The notes: generated from the letters alone by a model not told the origin. Numbered from the stretch's first letter, positions 24,080-31,487 are shown. The stretch is DNA of 33,790 bases from Nostoc sp. GT001 (GCF_030382115.1 NZ_JAUDRJ010000002.1:26215-60004); one strand, 5' to 3'. Made by a program: numbers and translations.

Positions 24080-24802
24080 TTAACTGAACAGGTGGTTAAT
24101 AATGTCTTCTGGGGTTGTGACTTTCCAGCTATGAACGGAAACAAGGTCACTTGAAGGGTAGGATTTGGGTTTAGACTCGTGCAATTTGATTAGCTGGTTG
24201 CAGATATTGTCGGGATGAGTTTTTGACTTGCCTTGGGACAAGTCCTTATTAAAGGGTGATTTCCAAAACAGATCCCAAGTTTGGCTTATAGTTGCAGCAC
24301 TGCACATACCGGGAGAATTTCCCCCAAAGCAAATACTAGAGTCGTCCCAGACGTTAGGTAGAGGTGGCTTGTACAGTTGCGCGTCTGGTTTAAATACCCT
24401 CCCTTTAACTGCCCACAGGTAATATCTACTACCGCATCCAGCCAACAAAAATGCAGGCATGGGGACAGTAATTACTTTAGTTTCCTGTCCCATAATTTGA
24501 ATTTGATATTTTTGGGGAGAGTAAAACTGAATAATTGCCTCTCCCTCTGGATTTTTACCCCACCAAATCGTGTTGCTAGAAAGCCATCCAGATGTAGCAG
24601 TTTTACTTGTGAAGGCTTTCTCGACTGCTTCAGGGGAAAGAAATTTGTACTTAGATTTTTTGCCTTCGTGTTCGACTAAAATAAACTGTCCTTTGAGGAT
24701 AACTAACTGCGCTAGTAACTCATCTTGGGGAATATTTGCAAGCAGAATTTGCGATATACTTTCTAAGTTAATTCTTGGTAATATATTTGTATCTACATTC
24801 AT
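24080..24802 (-). CDS. PRTRC system protein B (possible E2-like protein)
   Basis: A 240-residue protein matching the PRTRC B pattern: FLLAGCGSRYYLWAVKG, LYKPPLPNVWDDSSICFGG (a proline-rich turn followed by a cysteine) and TWDLFWKSPFNKDLSQG. Protein B families have been suggested to relate to the E2/UBC-like fold in bacterial ubiquitin-like systems, which would make the ICFG cysteine a candidate acceptor. That functional link is inferred. I chose ATG 24802, which overlaps the stop of the upstream gene as ATGA. An in-frame ATG at 24823 would add seven residues. Confidence 0.72.
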   Translation of the reverse strand: MNVDTNILPRINLESISQILLANIPQDELLAQLVILKGQFILVEHEGKKSKYKFLSPEAVEKAFTSKTATSGWLSSNTIWWGKNPEGEAIIQFYSPQKYQIQIMGQETKVITVPMPAFLLAGCGSRYYLWAVKGRVFKPDAQLYKPPLPNVWDDSSICFGGNSPGMCSAATISQTWDLFWKSPFNKDLSQGKSKTHPDNICNQLIKLHESKPKSYPSSDLVSVHSWKVTTPEDIINHLFS

Positions 24803-25527
24803 GCTTTTGATGCTTGATTCCAAATTTTGACTGCTGCTTTTCGAGCAGGAAGGGATGTTTCTAGAAAGTGGGTAAGCTTATTTGATTTTTCCATCATCGA
24901 GACGGCTTCTTTCCACTTTTGATTGAGAAACATGATATTCTCATAAGTCCATTCCAGCCAATCGCTTGTTTCACACGTAACATCTAGCCAGATATTTTCA
25001 GTCGAGTAATCTATAATTCGTATGGCTGTATCTAAATAGTGAAGAGGACTTTTATAACGACGGCATAGCTTGACAAGTTTATTGAAGTAAATTCCTTCTG
25101 CTAGAGCAATATAATCAGGAGTAAAACCAAAATTTAGTTCCCATTGACTTATATTGTACCCTTGCCCCATCAACGACAGTAGGAACTTTTCTGAGTATTC
25201 TAGTTCCTCAAAATCTTCATACCACCACTCAACTCTTTGTGGTGAGACAGGAATACTATTATATTCGGAACTAGACTCAATCTCATCGATATATTCTATT
25301 GGGAATAGATGATCATTCACCAATTGAATAAATTCAATTTCTCTATCTATGTAGGCACTTGTTGGATGTGATTGTTTATCAATAGTAATGGTTGATTCTA
25401 GCCATTGTTCTGGGAATATTTTTTGATACAGACTTAAAAAATTTACTCGTTCGGAGAGATTTTCTAGGTAGATAATTGCTGTTAAACAAGTAATGGGTAT
25501 TTTGAATGATTGTATGTTCGCAAGCAT
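24799..25527 (-). CDS. Hypothetical protein (242 aa) embedded in the PRTRC cassette
   Basis: A 242-residue acidic protein I do not recognise, translationally coupled (ATGA) to protein B. It is mostly helical, rich in aromatic residues (WWYEDFEELEYSEKF, WLEWTYENIMFLNQKW), and ends with a basic segment LPARKAAVKIWNQASKA. There are no catalytic motifs. It lies between the ubiquitin-like gene and protein B, where standard PRTRC cassettes do not have a gene of this kind as far as I know. It could be a cyanobacterial addition or a diverged cassette member such as protein F. Confidence 0.6.
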   Translation of the reverse strand: MLANIQSFKIPITCLTAIIYLENLSERVNFLSLYQKIFPEQWLESTITIDKQSHPTSAYIDREIEFIQLVNDHLFPIEYIDEIESSSEYNSIPVSPQRVEWWYEDFEELEYSEKFLLSLMGQGYNISQWELNFGFTPDYIALAEGIYFNKLVKLCRRYKSPLHYLDTAIRIIDYSTENIWLDVTCETSDWLEWTYENIMFLNQKWKEAVSMMEKSNKLTHFLETSLPARKAAVKIWNQASKA

Positions 25528-25535
25528 AATTAATC

Positions 25536-25558
25536 AGCCGCCATAACTCATAGCGGCT
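25536..25558 (-). promoter_or_regulatory. Hairpin directly before the 25527 start codon
   Basis: AGCCGC (25536-25541) / GCGGCT (25553-25558), extended to 9 bp with one G-U pair on the minus-strand RNA, ending 8 nt before the ATG. There is no proper U-tract. It is a candidate attenuator or translation-control hairpin. Confidence 0.4.
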
Positions 25559-25570
25559 ATAAATTTGTTA

Positions 25571-25993
25571 TTACAGTACGGGATATTTACTCGTGGCAGC
25601 AGGTTGATGCTTAAGGCTTCGAGTTACTTTTTCGATGTAGGTTTCCCAATTTTGACCGAGCTTGATAGCTTTTTCTATCTCAGGTTGTAGGGTAATTAAA
25701 TTTTCGAGACTAATTTGATTTTTTATCTCCAGAAGCTTTATCTGCCACCCTAACTTTAGTGCAGGATTTATTTCTTCAGAACTATTTTTCAATTCTCTGA
25801 ATTGACTTCCCTTAGTACCTGCTTTTTTTACCAGACGAATTGAAACTGTATCATCAGTTGTTTGTCGTTCAATTTCGGCATTAGCATATTCTGGAAAGTA
25901 GACGCTAATGGCTGTTTTGAGGGTATTGTCATCTTGGGCGATCGCCTCATCAAGAGAAATTTCTTGTCCTTCGATAATCGCAATGTACTTCAT
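25571..25993 (-). CDS. PRTRC protein C-type ubiquitin-like protein with C-terminal extension
   Basis: A 140-residue protein. Residues 1-62 (MKYIAIIEGQEISLDEAIAQ ... SVYFPEY ... SIRLVKKAGTKG) match the beta-grasp ubiquitin-like protein C of PRTRC cassettes, which ends in a similar K-x-GTKG segment. In the usual protein C the chain stops close to this point. Here 78 more residues follow (SQFRELKNSSEEINPALKLGW and a helical, basic end). This gene may therefore encode a precursor that the cassette's JAMM protease trims, or a fusion. It sits 5 nt after the 25999 gene in one transcription unit. Confidence 0.6.
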   Translation of the reverse strand: MKYIAIIEGQEISLDEAIAQDDNTLKTAISVYFPEYANAEIERQTTDDTVSIRLVKKAGTKGSQFRELKNSSEEINPALKLGWQIKLLEIKNQISLENLITLQPEIEKAIKLGQNWETYIEKVTRSLKHQPAATSKYPVL

Positions 25994-25998
25994 GGTAA

Positions 25999-26493
25999 TT
26001 AAAATAGTGACAGTTGGTTGTTAGGCGCGGGTGTTTTGTCTTTATCTTCAGACAGGTTACGCTTTTGTACTTGTCTTGATTGTTCCTGTCTATTCTGATG
26101 TATAGTCTGCTTTTCCATCCTTTGCTTGCAGATATCTAACATCTTTGGTAAAGATTTTTCTAAATCCTGTAACAAGTTATTTATGACAGGATGAGATGTT
26201 ATCTCAGCAAGGTTCATCGTCTTGATAATTGGAGGTGCGCCTTTGATTCCAATTGAGACAATTACTGTTTCAGAGTTTGGTATTAGTTGAATGGTTATTA
26301 AGGTGGTTTTTGTGTCAGAATTGCCTAAATCTATCTCGGTAGATGAATCTTGGTTTATAACTTCAGTGTTTACTAATTCATCTAATGTTTCTTCTAAATC
26401 GCTATTCTCCTGAATATCAGGATTAAAATCTCTACTGCTATAACTGTCTTCAAGGTTAGTTACATTCTCGTCAGGTAATATTTGACTGCTCAT
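25999..26493 (-). CDS. PRTRC-associated protein (possible protein E) ending in QLSLF
   Basis: A 164-residue protein: a disordered acidic N terminus (1-60), a compact strand-rich core (TLITIQLIPNSETVIVSIG, then TMNLAEITSHPVINNLLQDLEKSL), a charged Gln/Arg-rich helix, and the C terminus NNQLSLF. The core resembles PRTRC protein E in size and style, but I am not sure. The terminal QLSLF is a canonical beta-clamp-binding peptide, linking the cassette to the replisome. It begins 2 nt after the primase-polymerase stop codon and is followed closely by the ubiquitin-like gene, so the three are probably one operon. Confidence 0.5.
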   Translation of the reverse strand: MSSQILPDENVTNLEDSYSSRDFNPDIQENSDLEETLDELVNTEVINQDSSTEIDLGNSDTKTTLITIQLIPNSETVIVSIGIKGAPPIIKTMNLAEITSHPVINNLLQDLEKSLPKMLDICKQRMEKQTIHQNRQEQSRQVQKRNLSEDKDKTPAPNNQLSLF

Positions 26494-26495
26494 AA

Positions 26496-27518
26496 TTAAG
26501 AGAGATTGGCTAATCTAAATAAGGTGCGGATAGTAATACCTGTCTTGTTAAAAGACTGCCATTTGTAGGCGCATTCGCCTGATTTGTACTTAGGAGAAAG
26601 TTGGCTCCAGGTGTCCCATGCTCTAAATAAAATGGGACTAACACTATGAAGTGCCATCCCGACTTGAATCCACGAGTGGTAATCATCTGCAAATCGAGGG
26701 TGGATAACTTCAAGTAGTACAAGTGCGGTTTGGATATTTGTCTCGATTGAGGAAATTAAATGAGCGTATCTGTCTACTCCATATCTGCGGTTATATTTTT
26801 CTTGGGGTAGGTTAAACTTTCTTGCTTTCTCCTGTTTGGCAAGCATCTGAGCAATTACCCAGTCGGGGGCTATTTCTATTTGGCGCTCAGATGGACTACA
26901 GCCAGGAAGCCATCTGTAATTTCTGCCCTCTGGGTGAAAGGAGGGGGGAAGGATCGAGGCTAGGTTTTTGCCTCTAAATTCCAGGTGTTCATCCTTCCCA
27001 GTTTTGATTTTGCGAGATTTTACTTCCCAAGCTTTTGAATTTGGGATGAGGTATAAGCGCTGGCTGCGATATTTTCTCCCAGAGGTAAATGCAATTGTGG
27101 GAGGAAGGTATTTTTGAGCGCGATCGCACAACGATTCCATAGGAGTATCGCACAACGACTCCGTAGGAACATCGGTTGCTTCGGCGGGTATTATCTGGTT
27201 GAGTTCTTCTGGTTCTGTATGTTCGTTAATTTGAATAATTTGTCGCCAGGAGGTTTCGCCGTCGCAGTCAATAGCTACTAAATATCCTTGGGGATGATTA
27301 GAACCGCATACCAAGGCTACACCAGTGGGGGTGATCAATCTGTTATTTGTCCAAACTTTTAGGCGGCGGCGGACGAGTTCGGCTTGTAGTTCTCTGGGAG
27401 AGTAGGTATTTTTTTCCCATTCTTTCCCTAGAGGACGTTTACCAAAGGTAGGGACGATTCGCCATTCTTCGGGTAAGTTGTCAAGCGAAGATACCAAATG
27501 ACGGATTTGGGCGTGCAT
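26496..27518 (-). CDS. Primase-polymerase (AEP/Prim-Pol with PriCT-2 domain)
   Basis: A 340-residue protein related to the primase part of cyanobacterial plasmid replication proteins. The N-terminal archaeo-eukaryotic-primase-like domain shows VAIDCDGE (D84, D86; metal site), TSGRKYRSQRLYLIP (145-159), HLEFRGKNLASILPPSFHPEG and YRWLPG. The C-terminal PriCT-2 domain shows DDYHSWIQVGMALHS, ILFRAWDTWSQLSPKY, CAYKWQSFNKTGITIRTLFRLA. The usual fused superfamily 3 or D5 helicase is absent. Between the metal site and the SGR motif there is a duplicated octapeptide (PTESLCDT / PMESLCDR; 118-133) encoded by a 24-bp tandem repeat. Likely role: making primers to start DNA synthesis. The start codon lies in a hairpin arm. 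Confidence 0.78.
   Translation of the reverse strand: MHAQIRHLVSSLDNLPEEWRIVPTFGKRPLGKEWEKNTYSPRELQAELVRRRLKVWTNNRLITPTGVALVCGSNHPQGYLVAIDCDGETSWRQIIQINEHTEPEELNQIIPAEATDVPTESLCDTPMESLCDRAQKYLPPTIAFTSGRKYRSQRLYLIPNSKAWEVKSRKIKTGKDEHLEFRGKNLASILPPSFHPEGRNYRWLPGCSPSERQIEIAPDWVIAQMLAKQEKARKFNLPQEKYNRRYGVDRYAHLISSIETNIQTALVLLEVIHPRFADDYHSWIQVGMALHSVSPILFRAWDTWSQLSPKYKSGECAYKWQSFNKTGITIRTLFRLANLS
27124..27171 (-). repeat. Tandem 24-bp repeat in-frame in the primase-polymerase gene
   Basis: Two adjacent 24-bp units (27124-27147, 27148-27171), both starting TCGCACAACGA and differing at a few positions, preceded by an overlapping GCGATCGC (27120-27127). They encode the eight-residue duplication and look like a dispersed Nostocales repeat inserted without breaking the frame. 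Confidence 0.75.
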
Positions 27519-27581
27519 GAATTCATGTGGCTAATTATTTCGATAATTCATGCACAGCTGCGTTAGTGAGTGTGGTGGTTT
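27513..27581 (-). promoter_or_regulatory. Primase-polymerase leader: shared motif and start-codon hairpin
   Basis: On the minus strand AAACCAC (27581-27575) and ACTAACGC (27567-27560) precede an 11-bp perfect stem, GTGCATGAATT (27513-27523) / AATTCATGCAC (27545-27555), whose near arm contains the start codon (27518-27516). A competing small hairpin AATTAT (27533-27538) / ATAATT (27543-27548) uses part of the far arm. The two folds exclude each other. Confidence 0.6.
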
Positions 27582-27591
27582 GATATTATGA

Positions 27592-27810
27592 TTACGGTGC
27601 TAACTGATGGCCTGCTTCAACTAGCTTGGCAAGGGTATTTTGGTCAAACGCCTTTATGCCAGATACAAATTGTTGCCACTGCTGCCATTTCTCCTTTGAG
27701 TAAGCATGATTGGGGTCAAAGTTGCAGACTTCACAGAATTTATGAAAGTCAGCATTCCAATGAAACGTGCAAATGCCTGTTATTAAATAACTGATTTGTT
27801 GGTCGCTCAT
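27592..27810 (-). CDS. Small hypothetical protein (72 aa)
   Basis: A 72-residue protein with CTFHWN...FHKFCEVCNFDPN, containing CxxC plus another cysteine and several histidines, followed by KWQQWQQFVSGIKAF. A metal-binding role is possible. It lies 29 nt after the 27840 gene and about 70 nt upstream of the primase-polymerase, in the same direction. The family is not recognised. Position and the ordered Cys/His pattern support it being real. Confidence 0.5.
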   Translation of the reverse strand: MSDQQISYLITGICTFHWNADFHKFCEVCNFDPNHAYSKEKWQQWQQFVSGIKAFDQNTLAKLVEAGHQLAP

Positions 27811-27839
27811 GAGTGATATTTTAGCTTCTGATTTCTGTT

Positions 27840-28586
27840 TTAAGCCAACCTTTGGTTAAGTGCATTTTCGACTTGATAAGTTCCAAGAGTACAGTTTGTA
27901 TTGAAGGGAAACGTAGGAAATTCAAGATAATTATTCATGGTTTTTGTTACCTTGCACAGTACCATTATCCCGTCCCTACCCTTTTTTTCTTGATTGTGAT
28001 AGTAGCTGATAACCTCAAACTCATTGTTACCAGCTTCAAATCTGCTTCCTACATATTGGGAGATAGCGTTTTTCCAATCTGGCTGCCAGAGCATGAGTGT
28101 ATCTATTGCCATTGCTCTAATAACCGGGTTATCTACTTTAAGAAGGATATCTGGTAAGTAATGGCATTGTTTGGCAATTACCTCTCGTGCGTAATTTATT
28201 AGCCAATACTCGGCTTCTTTTAAGAGAGCTTTTGATTCGAGATTTTGGCACACTTCATCGTAAACTTTAGACATTAAATATGCCCTTTGTTCAAAAACCA
28301 TCCCATTAGTTCGTAATTTTAAGTCTGATGGATAATTAATCATCAAATCAGCAAGCTCCTCACTGATTTGAGGGAGAGTATATTTTTCATTGTCTTGCTC
28401 TTTGGGATGGGATATTTTTACTTCATATCCTAGATTTACAGCATGATTGATAATAAAATCGATGCTATTAGACTCAACAAAATCTCCTAACTTAAAATCT
28501 GTTTCTAGGAGGATATCTGTTGGTGCATGGAGAATTTGAAACCGTTTAGGGTTTTGACTTGAATCGGCTAATAGTTCGATGTACAT
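27840..28586 (-). CDS. Hypothetical protein (248 aa)
   Basis: A 248-residue protein I do not recognise, between the helicase and the primase-polymerase. It has an N-terminal strand-rich part (MYIELLADSS...FQILHAPTDILLETDF), a helical centre (YDEVCQNLESKALLKEAEYWLINYAREVIAKQ), and a C-terminal part with VISYYHNQEKKGRDGIMVL and YLEFPTFPFN. No catalytic motif is evident. Its leader contains AAACCAC (28640-28634 on the minus strand) 47 nt before the ATG, so it may share regulation with the replication genes. Confidence 0.6.
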   Translation of the reverse strand: MYIELLADSSQNPKRFQILHAPTDILLETDFKLGDFVESNSIDFIINHAVNLGYEVKISHPKEQDNEKYTLPQISEELADLMINYPSDLKLRTNGMVFEQRAYLMSKVYDEVCQNLESKALLKEAEYWLINYAREVIAKQCHYLPDILLKVDNPVIRAMAIDTLMLWQPDWKNAISQYVGSRFEAGNNEFEVISYYHNQEKKGRDGIMVLCKVTKTMNNYLEFPTFPFNTNCTLGTYQVENALNQRLA

Positions 28587-28650
28587 TGCTTATTATCACA
28601 AACTTTCATAAATCTTGTGCGTAAGCGATGTATGTGGTTTAATTACTGAA

Positions 28651-28685
28651 AAGATAATCCTACCCATCTTGGGTAGGATTATCTT
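28651..28685 (-). terminator. Strong terminator after the helicase gene
   Basis: A 15-bp perfect stem, AAGATAATCCTACCC (28651-28665) / its complement (28671-28685), with a 5-nt loop, 2 nt past the helicase stop. It is followed on the minus strand by TTC after an A/T-rich stem base, so the U-tract is short. Confidence 0.75.
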
Positions 28686-28687
28686 AA

Positions 28688-31408
28688 TTATTGATTAATG
28701 ATTTTTGTTTGTGTCGAATTGATTATTTCCTCTAGTAGAGATAGCCCAACTGATTTAAACAGTGCTTTGTTATCATCAGGGCAGCGTTGAATTGTTGTAC
28801 AAGATGAGCAGCCGTATTTGCAAGGGCAATTATCTACTAGAAACTTTGCCTTCATAAAAGCGGTTTCTAAATACTTGATGAGAGTATCGCACATACCTGT
28901 ACCGTGTTCGCATGTATCGAAGAAATAGCCTACTATGTTATGATTTGATGGTACTTCAATTAACATGAAATCGATATCTCGACTGTTTGCTCCATGTTGG
29001 ACAAGTGGTAAACTGAGCATGAGTTGGTGTGCGAGAGTATGAACGCAAATCTGAGTCTCATTGCTTTCAAATAGTTGTTTTTCTTCATTGGAAATATATT
29101 TCTGTTTGTTGAGTATCTCTTTTCGGAGATTTTTGACGATAGCTGAAAAATATTTTCTCGCATCAGTGTTAATTTCAACCCTAACGCAGAATGTATTGTA
29201 GTTAAGAGCAAATGCTTCCTTGTATTTATTTTCCTCCAATAGTTCGACAAATTCTCGTTCAATAAGTTGGGTATTGCAAGCAGGACAAGTTTGTATGTGT
29301 CCGGGTAAATTTAAATTGAAGTTGCGACATCTGTTATTAGTGCAAGTCCATTTTTGTTCCAGCCTGTACAAGTTGTACCCGTAAATTTCTTCTTTGATTT
29401 TGGCTGAAACAGGTGTAAATCTAGCTGCCCCTTGGGAAAGATTGATAATTTTGGCTTCCCCTACAATTTTGATTTCCTCGAAATTTAGGCTTCCTTCGGG
29501 ACGACTAAATAGGTTGGTTGCCTCAATTGGCTTGAGAATTGCTTTCCCTTCGGTTAAATTTAGCTCTTGTGATTTATACTGTACGGGGTTGCCGTCAAAG
29601 TCTTGAGCAAGATATATGGCACCAGGATAAACTTCTCGTAGTGCAGATGATGCCGAACTTTCCTCAAACTCTTCCGCGCTATCTTGATTGATATAACTGA
29701 TGTTTTGGTCAGTGTTGCCTCTGAATTTAATTTTTGAGTGGACATAACCGAGGTTTCGATTAGTTGTCAGTTTTTGGTTATAACTGAAAATTAGTTGATT
29801 ATTACCGATTAGCTGTCGTGCGATCGCATCGCCAGAAGTACCAAAATGTCGAGCAATTTGAGCTTGTGTCGGTTTACTTTCTTTGCAACAGGCGAGAATG
29901 TGCTGCTCCAAAATTGTTTCATAATTGTGGTTAAAGTTGATAATTTCTGGAGGGTCAGATAAGAGGCGTTCCGGGTGATTGGCGTAGTAAGAATCCATAA
30001 TCGACCTTTTCGACGGGATAAATATCAATAGCCCTGCTTCTTGCCTGCCTGCACGCCCCGCCCTTTGGCGAAAGGCAAGAATTGAGCCTGGGTAACTATG
30101 TACGATAGTTGCATCGATAGACCCTATATCCAGACCCGCTTCTAAAGCACTCGTGGATATAATGAACTTGACCTTCCCGCCCTGTATATCTGCAATAATT
30201 TTGTTACGCTGATTTGCCTTCATACTGCCATAAAATGCTGAGATGCTTTCTCCCAAGTGAGGTAATTGCATCTCCACTAAAGCTTTACGAATGGCATTAG
30301 TTAAAACCTTTACCAGTTCTCTACTATCGCAGAAACAAATCCCGACTATTCCTTTACTTACGAGCATCGCTGCAACTTGGGCAGTTTGGTAAAGAGTATT
30401 GTTTCGTGCTTTGAGGCTAAGGAAAGTAATCTCCGAGCGTTTTGCCCCACTTTGGTCGATAATAGCAAGGTTGCTTTGTTCTACTCGATTGGATATCTTC
30501 TGGGCAATTTCGCTGCTGTTACTAATTGTTGCAGAAGCAAAGATGTACTGTAATTTAGAAATATTATTGCCAGCAGATTCTATCATTAATTGAGTTCGCC
30601 GATTAAGTAGGGCAAAGTGTGAGCCAAAGATGCCTTGATAGAAATGCGCTTCATCACAGACGAGGATTGAAATTTTTCTGATTGTTTCTCTAAATCCCCA
30701 GTTTGAGTCAAACTGATAGTTGTTCAGTTCGTGGTTCCATACATCGGGTGTCACGCATAAAATCGAGGGTTGATGGCTGTAAAGTTGTTTGCGCTCCTGG
30801 GGAGGAATATCACCATTGATATTGAGAACTTGGGGGCGAATTTCTTCATCTAGGTGGCTAACAAACGAGCGAATTTTCTCTACCTGATCAAATGCAAGTG
30901 CTTTCAAGTTAAAAAATACTAAAGCTGATTTACCTTTTAGGCACTCGTGAATGATTGGAATTAAAAAAGAGATACTTTTACCACTGCTGGTTGGAGTTTG
31001 AAGAATAATATCTTCCTCTTTTTTGTAAGCTTCCCATGCCTCGACTTGATGAGAGTATAGTTGCGTAATTCCTGACTGACTCAGGGCATATTTAACTAGA
31101 GGGTGAATATCATCTGGTATCGGACAAAGTTTAGCTTCTTGAGCCGGAATTATATCACAACTTTGTAGTTTTCCTGAGCCATCAAGAATAGCGGCTATCT
31201 CTTGGTAAAGAATACTTTTACCTGTTGGTGCTTGATTAAGAGGTAATAAATTACCGCTATTTACCTCATGCTCCCAGTCAAAAATAATTTGATTTACACT
31301 TCCCTTTTTGAAGTAAAGATTTTTCTCGATGATGGCGGCGATATGGATAACACCATGTTCTTTAGAATAAACCTGTTTATTTGCTTGTAACCATTCAAGC
31401 TGGGTCAT
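28688..31408 (-). CDS. DEAH-box superfamily 2 helicase with C-terminal zinc-binding (DUF1998/MrfA-like) domain
   Basis: A 906-residue SF2 helicase resembling the YprA/MrfA group. Motif I TPTSSGKS (138-145), motif II DEAH (252-255), motif III SAT (292-294), and motif VI QRAGRAGR (448-455) are all intact. After the two RecA domains comes a zinc-ribbon-like CTNNRC...CPAC segment. Near the C terminus there is a cysteine cluster CPCKYGCSSC...RC, the usual metal-binding end of DUF1998 proteins. Members unwind DNA 3' to 5' in repair. Here the helicase would be the element's own unwinding or repair enzyme. The first 100 residues are family-specific. The leader shares the AAACCAC...GACTAACGCC motif and a hairpin with holA. 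Confidence 0.88.
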   Translation of the reverse strand: MTQLEWLQANKQVYSKEHGVIHIAAIIEKNLYFKKGSVNQIIFDWEHEVNSGNLLPLNQAPTGKSILYQEIAAILDGSGKLQSCDIIPAQEAKLCPIPDDIHPLVKYALSQSGITQLYSHQVEAWEAYKKEEDIILQTPTSSGKSISFLIPIIHECLKGKSALVFFNLKALAFDQVEKIRSFVSHLDEEIRPQVLNINGDIPPQERKQLYSHQPSILCVTPDVWNHELNNYQFDSNWGFRETIRKISILVCDEAHFYQGIFGSHFALLNRRTQLMIESAGNNISKLQYIFASATISNSSEIAQKISNRVEQSNLAIIDQSGAKRSEITFLSLKARNNTLYQTAQVAAMLVSKGIVGICFCDSRELVKVLTNAIRKALVEMQLPHLGESISAFYGSMKANQRNKIIADIQGGKVKFIISTSALEAGLDIGSIDATIVHSYPGSILAFRQRAGRAGRQEAGLLIFIPSKRSIMDSYYANHPERLLSDPPEIINFNHNYETILEQHILACCKESKPTQAQIARHFGTSGDAIARQLIGNNQLIFSYNQKLTTNRNLGYVHSKIKFRGNTDQNISYINQDSAEEFEESSASSALREVYPGAIYLAQDFDGNPVQYKSQELNLTEGKAILKPIEATNLFSRPEGSLNFEEIKIVGEAKIINLSQGAARFTPVSAKIKEEIYGYNLYRLEQKWTCTNNRCRNFNLNLPGHIQTCPACNTQLIEREFVELLEENKYKEAFALNYNTFCVRVEINTDARKYFSAIVKNLRKEILNKQKYISNEEKQLFESNETQICVHTLAHQLMLSLPLVQHGANSRDIDFMLIEVPSNHNIVGYFFDTCEHGTGMCDTLIKYLETAFMKAKFLVDNCPCKYGCSSCTTIQRCPDDNKALFKSVGLSLLEEIINSTQTKIINQ

Positions 31409-31464
31409 AAAAAGTTACCTACTTGCTGTTTTAGCAGGTAGGCGTTAGTCAAAAGTAGTGGTTT
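31409..31464 (-). promoter_or_regulatory. Helicase leader: shared motif plus hairpin/terminator
   Basis: Minus strand: AAACCAC (31464-31458), 7 nt, GACTAACGCC (31450-31441), overlapping a 10-bp hairpin CCTACTTGCT (31418-31427) / AGCAGGTAGG (31433-31442; one G-U), then TTTTT and the ATG at 31408. The hairpin may terminate lysR transcripts or attenuate the helicase gene. Confidence 0.6.
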
Positions 31465-31487
31465 TTGTTATTGCCATAACTGACTAA

